Of a stretch of 64,000 nt of DNA, positions 51,455 through 58,080 are shown one piece after another (positions within the stretch are counted from its first letter, which is position 1; each line of letters begins with the position of its first letter). This stretch comes from Pedobacter schmidteae (GTDB lineage Bacteria > Bacteroidota > Bacteroidia > Sphingobacteriales > Sphingobacteriaceae), in contig NZ_LS999839.1 in assembly GCF_900564155.1 (NCBI RefSeq), positions 1,175,097-1,239,096 of the forward strand, read 5' to 3'. The notes under the pieces are model-generated. The model was not told the origin of the DNA, ran no database searches, and worked only from the letters and a program-made list of their open reading frames with translations. The position numbers were made by a program, and so were the translations under genes.

Positions 51455-53137
51455 ATGAAAATCTTGCTGACCGGATGTGCCTTGTTTTTAATGAGCACAT
51501 CATTATTCGCACAAAAAAACACTGATGTTGCTCAGGCTGTAGTTACCTACCAATTTCGTAACAATGGGAAGGTGACTGGCGGAGAACTGAATTTATTTAT
51601 CGATGGCAGCCAGGCCAGGATACAACGCCAGGGCCCGCAAACAGAACAACAGTTCCTGGATTTTAAAGCCGCGGCCAGCTATCAGGTGCTGAATAGCAAA
51701 GGCGTTTCCTACACCTTTAAAAAGCCCTTTGCCGAGTATGTAAAAGCCGAACTATTGCCAGGAATAGATACCATTTGTGGGATTGCCTGTCGTAAGGCCA
51801 AGCTTTTTATCCGATCCAATACAATTGAGGTATGGTATAATAATGAGATGAAGTTGAAAGGTACGCCTACCATTTCTATAGCGCCGGGGATGGGACTGGT
51901 ATTGAAAGTAGTTCGTAATGGCAATTCGGAAACCATTGCCACAGCCATAAAATACAGGAAAATTAAGCCTGAGGAACTCCAATGGCCTTCGAAATGGGAA
52001 AACCTTGTAAACGAGGCCGCTTATCAGCGACAGATCATCGAAAGCAGGTACGCTACCTTGTCCATTTTTAAGGACGAGCAAATTCATTTTGGCCGGAAAG
52101 CAGAAAACCCAGCTCCGGATCAATCGAATGTTACTTATCACTTTGCCGGTGGAACGGTGATCCTTAAAAAAGTAAAACTGCCGGCCAGCTCAGGCGGACA
52201 ACAGCTGTTTGCCGAGTTGATACAGCGGTCGAACGGAGACGCCTATGACCGCACCGGTTCGGTATTTATGATTCCTATAAGCAAAAAAGTCTCTTTATTA
52301 CAGGCCATGCAGAAAGGATTGCAGGTATTGCCGGTGTACAATGCCAGAAACGGCAAAAAGTATCAGGGGGTGACTGCCACTGATGAATATCTCCCTCCTT
52401 TGGAGCTGATGCGCTTTTTTACCTCTTTTGGAGTGGGGCATTTTAACGAACAAGCTAAAATAAAGGGCTACAACTGGGCCGATTCTGTTGTTTACAAACA
52501 GGACATCAGCACTTTATTACCCGCTTTGCAGGGAGAGGTATGGATAGGCGTGTTTATTGGGAATTATGATAAGGGAGGGCACAAGGTAAGTCTGAACTTT
52601 AAATACTATCCGGGTGATGGAGATGAAGCAAAAGCAGGGAAAAAAGATTGGATTATGCCGGTTTTCAATACCACCAATGTGATGGAAATGGCCGGACAGG
52701 AATATGGGACCATGTTTGATCAGGACTCGCTTACCGTATCTGTAGAGGTGCCGCAAGGTGTAAGCAACCTTCGGTTGAGATACCTGACTACAGGGCATGG
52801 TGGCTGGGGCAATGGAGACGAATTTGTGCCCAAACAAAATGAAATATTTGTAGACGGAAAAAGGGTTTATCATTTTATTCCATGGAGAGAGGATTGTGCT
52901 ACCTATAGAATGCTGAATCCCGCTTCAGGAAATTTTGGCAACGGACTTTCTTCCTCCGATCTGAGTCGGTCTAACTGGTGCCCTGGTACCATTACCTTGC
53001 CTGTGGATGTTCCGCTACCTGAGCTGAAGCCCGGTAAACATACGCTAAAAGTGGCTATACCCCTGGGGAAATCGGAGGGAACCAGCTTTAGTGCATGGAG
53101 CGTTTCTGGCGTCCTTATCGGCTCGTCGGGCCAATAA
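51455..53137 (+). CDS. PNGase F-like peptide-N-glycosidase with N-terminal GLPGLI-like domain
   Basis: 560 aa, secreted (signal peptide about 1-19, ending LFAQ). The first 160 residues after it look like a GLPGLI-type domain (ELLPGIDTICGIACRKA, 99-115; APGMGLVLKV). The rest resembles Elizabethkingia PNGase F: YDRTGSVF (264-271), TTGHGGWGNGDEFVP with Glu456 (445-459), and WREDCATYRMLNPASGNF through GLSSSDLSRSNWCPG (477-511). PNGase F releases N-glycans from asparagine. By alignment from memory, Asp265 and Glu456 correspond to catalytic Asp60 and Glu206 of the mature enzyme. The fusion to a GLPGLI-like module is unusual to me. Confidence 0.82.
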   Translation: MKILLTGCALFLMSTSLFAQKNTDVAQAVVTYQFRNNGKVTGGELNLFIDGSQARIQRQGPQTEQQFLDFKAAASYQVLNSKGVSYTFKKPFAEYVKAELLPGIDTICGIACRKAKLFIRSNTIEVWYNNEMKLKGTPTISIAPGMGLVLKVVRNGNSETIATAIKYRKIKPEELQWPSKWENLVNEAAYQRQIIESRYATLSIFKDEQIHFGRKAENPAPDQSNVTYHFAGGTVILKKVKLPASSGGQQLFAELIQRSNGDAYDRTGSVFMIPISKKVSLLQAMQKGLQVLPVYNARNGKKYQGVTATDEYLPPLELMRFFTSFGVGHFNEQAKIKGYNWADSVVYKQDISTLLPALQGEVWIGVFIGNYDKGGHKVSLNFKYYPGDGDEAKAGKKDWIMPVFNTTNVMEMAGQEYGTMFDQDSLTVSVEVPQGVSNLRLRYLTTGHGGWGNGDEFVPKQNEIFVDGKRVYHFIPWREDCATYRMLNPASGNFGNGLSSSDLSRSNWCPGTITLPVDVPLPELKPGKHTLKVAIPLGKSEGTSFSAWSVSGVLIGSSGQ

Positions 53138-53149
53138 AATATCATTAGG

Positions 53150-53197
53150 TGTTGTAGGGAAATTAGATTTATATCCCTACAACATCTTTCTTCTTTT
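53150..53197 (+). terminator. Terminator of the PNGase gene overlapping the end of oxyR
   Basis: TGTTGTAGGG (53150-53159) pairs perfectly with CCCTACAACA (53175-53184) around a 15-base loop, followed by a T/C-rich tract. The right arm and the tract lie inside the last codons of the convergent oxyR gene. Confidence 0.5.
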
Positions 53198-54101
53198 TCT
53201 GCCTCATGGTTTTGGGGATCACGGCAAGGATTTCTTCCTTTAAGGCATTCAGCATCCGTTTTTTGATGAAGTTTTTATGAGTGGCCAGACTGATCTCGCG
53301 TACGGGTTCGGGCGACTTAAAATACCTTACTTTGCTCAATTGTCTGCTGCTCAATTCTTCAAGTGCCAGTTCTGGCAGCAAAGTAGCGCCATTGTTCATA
53401 TCCACCATTCTGATCAGTGTTTCTACACTGCCTGTATTGTAAGTAAGGCCCTGTAGCCGATTTTGCTTGGTAGACCGGCAGATGTTTAATACCTGCGAAC
53501 GCATACAGTGCCCCTCATTCAACAGCCAGATATTTTCATCCTCCAGGTCATCGGCATCTATGGCTTTCTTTTTATACAGCTTGCTGTTTTTGCTGATATA
53601 GGTTACAAAATTCTCGTAGTAAAGCGGCAGTTCTTCAATGGCGTTGTCGCCCAGTGGAGTAGCCATAATGCCACAATCCAGTACCCCTGTTTTTAAATGA
53701 TGAATGATGTCTTCGGTGGTATATTCCCAGATTACCAATTTTAAATCCGGATATTTTTCCATCATAGCGGCAATAACTTTAGGCAAAAGATAAGGGGCAA
53801 CGGTAGGAATAATGCCCACTTTAAGTTCCCCTGTAACATCCTGCTGTTGGTCGCTGATGATCTCTTTGATTTTCTGGCTCTCCTGAAGTACCAGCCGGGC
53901 TTGCTCAATAATCTGAGCCCCAATTTCGGTAGGTACTACGGGTTGTTTGCTGCGGTCAAAAATTTTAATGTTCAGTATTTCTTCTAGTTTCTGGATCTGC
54001 ATGCTTAACGTAGGCTGGGTTACAAAACATTTCTCGGCAGCGCCTACAAAACTTCTATAGGTATCTACCGCAACGATGTATTCCAGTTGAACTAATGTCA
54101 T
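53169..54101 (-). CDS. oxyR: OxyR, hydrogen-peroxide-sensing LysR-type regulator
   Basis: 310 aa. LysR-type helix-turn-helix (SFVGAAEKCFVTQPTLSMQIQKLE, residues 17-40) and a two-part effector domain. Redox cysteines are Cys199 and Cys208 in GHCMRSQVLNIC, the same residue numbers and spacing as E. coli OxyR, so peroxide sensing by disulfide formation is strongly implied. Target genes likely include peroxide defence such as the peroxiredoxin operon at 6883. A dyad and a -7 element lie upstream. Confidence 0.93.
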   Translation of the reverse strand: MTLVQLEYIVAVDTYRSFVGAAEKCFVTQPTLSMQIQKLEEILNIKIFDRSKQPVVPTEIGAQIIEQARLVLQESQKIKEIISDQQQDVTGELKVGIIPTVAPYLLPKVIAAMMEKYPDLKLVIWEYTTEDIIHHLKTGVLDCGIMATPLGDNAIEELPLYYENFVTYISKNSKLYKKKAIDADDLEDENIWLLNEGHCMRSQVLNICRSTKQNRLQGLTYNTGSVETLIRMVDMNNGATLLPELALEELSSRQLSKVRYFKSPEPVREISLATHKNFIKKRMLNALKEEILAVIPKTMRQKKKKDVVGI

Positions 54102-54104
54102 ATA

Positions 54105-54127
54105 GCTAAAGTTTATTTTTCTTTAGC
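54105..54127. promoter_or_regulatory. Dyad GCTAAAG-N9-CTTTAGC in the oxyR leader
   Basis: GCTAAAG (54105-54111) and CTTTAGC (54121-54127) are perfect inverted arms between the -7 element and the oxyR ATG, a position typical for LysR-type autoregulation. Binding is inferred. Confidence 0.45.
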
Positions 54128-54134
54128 AAATATA
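54127..54134 (-). promoter_or_regulatory. -7 element of oxyR (TATATTTG on the minus strand)
   Basis: CAAATATA on the plus strand reads TATATTTG on the minus strand, 25 bases before the oxyR start. It lies in the 39-base gap after the GDP-fucose synthase stop. Confidence 0.5.
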
Positions 54135-54140
54135 TCAATT

Positions 54141-55070
54141 TTAGCTATGTTTTGTCAGAAAGTCCTGATAAGCGAGTGCAATCCCTTCTTCCAACTCAAT
54201 CTGGTGTTTCCATCCTAAAGCATGTAATTTTGATACATCCATTAACTTGCGTGGTGTGCCATCAGGTTTACTGTTGTCGAAGGTAAGCCCCCCTTCATAT
54301 CCTACTACTTTTCTGATGAGCAGTGCAAGGTCTTTAATAGTCAGGTCTTCGCCTGTACCGATATTGATTAATCCCTGTTCGTTGTAAGTCTGCATCAAAA
54401 AATAACAGGCATCGGCCAGGTCATCGGCAAACAAAAACTCGCGCATGGGCGTTCCCGATCCCCAGATGGTAACTTCGGGCTGCTGGTTGAGCTTTGCTTC
54501 GTGGAACTTGCGGATCAAAGCTGGTAACACATGTGAGTTTTGCGGGTGGTAATTGTCGTTATAACCATACAGGTTAGTAGGCATCACCGAAATAAAATTG
54601 CAGTTGTACTGGGCGCGATAAGCATCGGCCATTTTAATGCCCGCAATTTTAGCAATGGCATAAGGCTCATTGGTTTCTTCAAGCGTACCGGTAAGCAAAT
54701 ACTCTTCTTTTAAAGGCTGAGGAGCCATTTTAGGATAAATACAGCTAGAGCCCAGAAACATTAATTTTTTAACACCGGTTTTATAAGCCTGGTGGATAAC
54801 ATTGTTTTGGATACATAGGTTTTCGTACAGAAAATCGGCCCGATAGGTATTGTTGGCTATAATGCCGCCAACCTTTGCTGCGGCCAGAAAAACATATTCA
54901 GGTTGTTCCTGGTTGAAAAAGTCGGTAACGGCCTGTTGATCGCGAAGATCAAGTTCTGTAGATGTGCGGGTAAGCAGGTTGCTGTAACCTTCCTTTTGCA
55001 GTTTTCTGTAAATAGCTGAGCCCACCATTCCACGGTGCCCGGCAACATATATTTTTGCGTTTTTTTCCAC
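54141..55070 (-). CDS. fcl: GDP-L-fucose synthase
   Basis: 309 aa, normal length. An NADPH epimerase-reductase of the SDR family making GDP-L-fucose from GDP-4-keto-6-deoxymannose. The nucleotide-binding start is [15 protein letters not shown], the catalytic Tyr-Lys pair lies in [14 protein letters not shown], and the SSCIYP motif is present. The partner GDP-mannose dehydratase (gmd) is not in the window, and no other sugar-nucleotide gene is adjacent. The enzyme supplies fucose for cell-surface glycans. Confidence 0.93.
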   Translation of the reverse strand: MEKNAKIYVAGHRGMVGSAIYRKLQKEGYSNLLTRTSTELDLRDQQAVTDFFNQEQPEYVFLAAAKVGGIIANNTYRADFLYENLCIQNNVIHQAYKTGVKKLMFLGSSCIYPKMAPQPLKEEYLLTGTLEETNEPYAIAKIAGIKMADAYRAQYNCNFISVMPTNLYGYNDNYHPQNSHVLPALIRKFHEAKLNQQPEVTIWGSGTPMREFLFADDLADACYFLMQTYNEQGLINIGTGEDLTIKDLALLIRKVVGYEGGLTFDNSKPDGTPRKLMDVSKLHALGWKHQIELEEGIALAYQDFLTKHS

Positions 55071-55089
55071 GTATGCCTTAGTAAGGTTG

Positions 55090-55097
55090 CAAAAGTA
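55090..55097 (-). promoter_or_regulatory. -7 element of fcl (TACTTTTG on the minus strand)
   Basis: CAAAAGTA on the plus strand reads TACTTTTG on the minus strand, 19 bases before the fcl start. No -33 element was located. Confidence 0.45.
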
Positions 55098-55173
55098 CGA
55101 AATGCCCGGAAGTATTGAAGTATGAATGTGAAGGGGAGTGGTAAGGGATCATGGTTTTCAAAAACAATTTCTC

Positions 55174-55181
55174 TAAGTTTG
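55174..55181 (+). promoter_or_regulatory. -7 element of trmB (TAAGTTTG)
   Basis: TAAGTTTG fits TAnnTTTG, 20 bases before the GTG start of trmB. The region at -33 reads GGTTTTC, a weak match. Confidence 0.45.
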
Positions 55182-55201
55182 TATAAAAAATAAAGTAAGT
55201 A

Positions 55202-55852
55202 GTGGGTAAAGATAAATTAAGAAAGTTTGCTGAAATAGATACCTTCCCAAATGTTTATCAGCTGGATGCTGGTAAAGCACTAAAAGGGAAATGGGCATCA
55301 CAACATTTTAAAAATGACCATCCTGTGGTATTGGAGCTGGCTTGCGGTAAAGGCGAATATGCGGTAAACCTGGCCCGGATGTTTCCGGAGAAAAATTTTA
55401 TAGGTGTTGACCTGAAGGGAAACAGGATATGGAGGGGAGCCCGTACCGGTATGGACGAAGGGATTGCCAATCTGGCTTTCTTGAGGATTCAGATTGAGGA
55501 TATTATGGAGTTTTTCGGTCAAAGTGAGATCGATGAGATCTGGATTACTTTTCCCGATCCTCAACCTCAGGAGAGCCGTGAAAAGAAAAGACTAACTTTT
55601 CCGGGCTTCCTGGATAAGTACAAAAGATTTTTGAAACCGGGCGGAAAGATCAATCTAAAAACGGATAACGATGGTTTGTATCTTTATACTGTAGAAAAGG
55701 TAGAGGAACTTGGGTTGAAATGTCATAAAAAAACCGACCAGTTATATAAGTCTGAATTTTATGATGCAGTACTTTCTATCAAAACACACTATGAACGGAT
55801 TTATTTGAAGCACGATAAAAACATCAACTATATTCAGTTCTCTTTAGACTAA
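55202..55852 (+). CDS. trmB: tRNA (guanine-46-N7-)-methyltransferase
   Basis: 216 aa, starting with GTG (55202). SAM-binding motif ELACGKGEYAVNLA and the TrmB motif WITFPDPQPQ (where the family has FPDPWPKxxH) are present. It methylates G46 in the variable loop of tRNA. The next gene starts 5 bases later, so it is the head of a small unit with the ATL, AhpD-like and Tag genes. Confidence 0.9.
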   Translation: MGKDKLRKFAEIDTFPNVYQLDAGKALKGKWASQHFKNDHPVVLELACGKGEYAVNLARMFPEKNFIGVDLKGNRIWRGARTGMDEGIANLAFLRIQIEDIMEFFGQSEIDEIWITFPDPQPQESREKKRLTFPGFLDKYKRFLKPGGKINLKTDNDGLYLYTVEKVEELGLKCHKKTDQLYKSEFYDAVLSIKTHYERIYLKHDKNINYIQFSLD

Positions 55853-55857
55853 GAACA

Positions 55858-56190
55858 ATGAAAATGGATCAATCATTTTACGACCAGGTTTTTGAGTTGG
55901 TAAGACTGATCCCAAAAGGACGGGTTACCTCTTACGGTGCCATTGCCAAAAGCCTGGGTGCAGGCGGTTCGGCCCGTATGGTTGGTTATGCCATGAGCAA
56001 TGCGGGGCTGGCCCATCCGCCTATCCCCGCGCATAGGGTGGTCAATAGTTCAGGCTTGCTTACCGGAAAGTTCCATTTTAAAACACCCGACCTGATGCAG
56101 GAATTGCTGGAAAAGGAGGGCATTGTGGTCAAAGGAGATAAAATCCAGCACTTTAAGAAGCATTTTTGGGATCCTTTACAAGAATTATAA
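55858..56190 (+). CDS. Alkyltransferase-like protein (ATL, MGMT family without active Cys)
   Basis: 110 aa. It is built like the C-terminal DNA-binding domain of O6-methylguanine-DNA methyltransferase (helix-turn-helix RVTSYGAIAKSLGAGGSARMVG), but the PCHR active-site motif reads PAHR, so the alkyl-accepting Cys is replaced by Ala. ATL proteins bind alkylated guanine and hand the lesion to nucleotide excision repair. It precedes the AhpD-like gene by 1 base and is near tag and polA. Confidence 0.88.
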   Translation: MKMDQSFYDQVFELVRLIPKGRVTSYGAIAKSLGAGGSARMVGYAMSNAGLAHPPIPAHRVVNSSGLLTGKFHFKTPDLMQELLEKEGIVVKGDKIQHFKKHFWDPLQEL

Positions 56191-56191
56191 C

Positions 56192-56533
56192 ATGGGAAAA
56201 TTAGTAGAAGAATTTAACAGCTATCGGACTAAGATGAACGATAGGATTATGGAAAGTGCAAACACCAATATCAAGCGTTTTTTTGCTTTGGATACTACCA
56301 CTTATGCCGAAGGAGCACTGAATGTAAAAACCAAAGAGATGCTTGGTTTGGTGGCTTCGATGGTGTTGCGTTGTGATGATTGTATCAAATATCACCTCGA
56401 AAAATGTTACCATGAAGGCGTGAGCAATGAGGAAATGAATGAGGTATTTATGATTGCCAATCTGGTAGGTGGGTCTATTGTGATTCCACACTACCGCAGG
56501 GCCGTTGAATATTGGGATGAACTAAGTAGTTAA
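56192..56533 (+). CDS. Carboxymuconolactone decarboxylase / AhpD-like protein
   Basis: 113 aa from the ATG at 56192; a longer frame starting at 56123 overlaps the ATL gene and lacks family similarity. It shows the AhpD-type redox motif CDDCIKYH (CxxCxxxH), so it may be an alkylhydroperoxidase-type disulfide reductase. Its setting among DNA-repair genes suggests a stress role, but its substrate is unknown. The Tag gene starts 3 bases after its stop. Confidence 0.85.
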   Translation: MGKLVEEFNSYRTKMNDRIMESANTNIKRFFALDTTTYAEGALNVKTKEMLGLVASMVLRCDDCIKYHLEKCYHEGVSNEEMNEVFMIANLVGGSIVIPHYRRAVEYWDELSS

Positions 56534-56536
56534 CGT

Positions 56537-57097
56537 ATGAAAGAGCAGATGAGATGTGGCTGGTGTGGTACCGACCCAATGTACATAAAATACCATGATG
56601 AGGAATGGGGAAAGCCTGTTTATGATGATAAGATATTGTTTGAGTTCCTGATTTTGGAGGGTGCCCAGGCCGGATTAAGCTGGATTACCATTTTAAAAAG
56701 AAGAGAAGGTTACCGCAAGGCCTTTGCTGATTTTGATGTGCAAAAAGTTGCCGCTTTTACCGCCGAAGATGAGGAGCGCCTGATGAACGATCCCGGAATT
56801 ATCAGGAATGGACTAAAAGTAAAGGCTGCTATTACCAATGCAAAGCAATTCATCGTCATTCAGAAAGAATTTGGCTCTTTTGCAGATTATATGTGGGGCT
56901 TTTTGCCCGATAAGAAGCCAATTCTGAATAATGTGCAAACTTTAGGTGATGTGCCTGCCCGAACAGAAATATCGGATGCGATTAGTAAGGATATGAAAAA
57001 ACGGGGATTTAAGTTTTTTGGTACCACCATCTGTTATGCACATATGCAGGCCACCGGAATGGTAAACGACCATTTGGCCAATTGCATCAGCAGGTAG
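56537..57097 (+). CDS. tag: DNA-3-methyladenine glycosylase I
   Basis: 186 aa, full length. The zinc-binding start RCGWCGTDPMYIKYHDEEWG and the FEFLILEGAQAGLSWITIL segment (catalytic Glu) are TAG hallmarks. It cuts out 3-methyladenine from alkylated DNA. The unit trmB-ATL-AhpD-tag combines tRNA modification with alkylation repair. Its stop is 2 bases from the convergent hypothetical gene. Confidence 0.95.
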   Translation: MKEQMRCGWCGTDPMYIKYHDEEWGKPVYDDKILFEFLILEGAQAGLSWITILKRREGYRKAFADFDVQKVAAFTAEDEERLMNDPGIIRNGLKVKAAITNAKQFIVIQKEFGSFADYMWGFLPDKKPILNNVQTLGDVPARTEISDAISKDMKKRGFKFFGTTICYAHMQATGMVNDHLANCISR

Positions 57098-57099
57098 TT

Positions 57100-57792
57100 T
57101 TATTTGTGCATATCGTTGTATGCGGCTACAAAAGCCTTGATCAGCTTTGCATCAAAACTTTCGGTAGCTTTTATCCGTTCGGCCAAATCTTCATCATTGG
57201 TCAGCTTTTGTAATAAAGCATTTTTAATCTGCTGATTTTTGCTGTCGGAATTGCCGGCATTCACCGGAAGTTCTACCATGGGGCCAGTGCCAAATCGCTC
57301 TAAAAAGTATGCTGCCGGAGTCGCTTGCCGGGGCTGATCATCAGATCTGCTTCTTCCACCGCCGCCAATACTGATGCCTACGCCGCCACCAAGTCCGCCA
57401 AGGCCACCTGTACCCCCACCAATGCCTATACTTGGCCTGATGCGCGCCCGTTTGGGCTCGGGTTCCTCAGTTCCGGTGCTTCCTCCAATGCTATACAGAT
57501 TGATGGTTCCCCGCTCAACTACTTTAAAAAAGCGGATCTCCATACGTTTTTTGATTACAATGGGTTTGCTCACATAGGTTTCGCCATTCCATAGAAACTC
57601 TTTGATGTCTTTGGCTTTATATGGGGTAACTGACTCGTCGTCATTCTTTAATAGCACGGTCGAAAAATCGGTCCCCTGTATGGTTCCCCTAACAAAATTT
57701 CCGTCTGAAATTATTACCGCGTCCTGGGCTTTTGCCACAACACCGGCCATAAAGAAGACCAGTAATAATGCATGTACTTTTATCTGTTCCAT
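57100..57792 (-). CDS. Exported protein with a glycine-rich linker
   Basis: 230 aa from the ATG at 57790-57792; the frame begins at an upstream TTG but the ATG fits the signal peptide (ending AKAQ, about 1-22). The first 100 residues are beta-strand-rich, and DAVIISDGNFVRGTIQGTD resembles a small beta-barrel start. A glycine-rich stretch (about 115-150, GGTGGLGGLGGG) links to a C-terminal helical region. No domain was recognised. The codon bias of the linker produces open antisense frames, which are not genes. Confidence 0.65.
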   Translation of the reverse strand: MEQIKVHALLLVFFMAGVVAKAQDAVIISDGNFVRGTIQGTDFSTVLLKNDDESVTPYKAKDIKEFLWNGETYVSKPIVIKKRMEIRFFKVVERGTINLYSIGGSTGTEEPEPKRARIRPSIGIGGGTGGLGGLGGGVGISIGGGGRSRSDDQPRQATPAAYFLERFGTGPMVELPVNAGNSDSKNQQIKNALLQKLTNDEDLAERIKATESFDAKLIKAFVAAYNDMHK

Positions 57793-58080
57793 AATGATCA
57801 AATAACGGAAATAATTCTGTTTTTGTTATCGGTACAGGTTAACAAATTGTTTAAGTACTGCCCGTGCATGGCTAGTATATGCTGCAAGTAGGCCTGGAAC
57901 GATGAAATTTTGTAAAGACCGAGAAAATTATTGTAAGTACTAACATGATCGACGGAGTATTAGTACCTTTATCGGATAAGATGAATAGCAATACGAGACT
58001 ATTATGATCATTCAAACTGACAACTGGTATGAGTAAAATCATGATAGCTTCATTGCAGATAAAAAACAAACGATAAACAG
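57793..58080. other. 288-base gap before polA, no gene seen
   Basis: The plus strand has only short frames of 13-20 codons, none with support; the minus-strand frame there overlaps polA and is not credible. No TAnnTTTG element was found. It probably holds the polA promoter. Confidence 0.4.

Noticed and set aside
57325..57594. Plus-strand frames opposite the glycine-rich exported protein
   Set aside because: They arise from the repetitive glycine codons read in reverse; no start context or domain.
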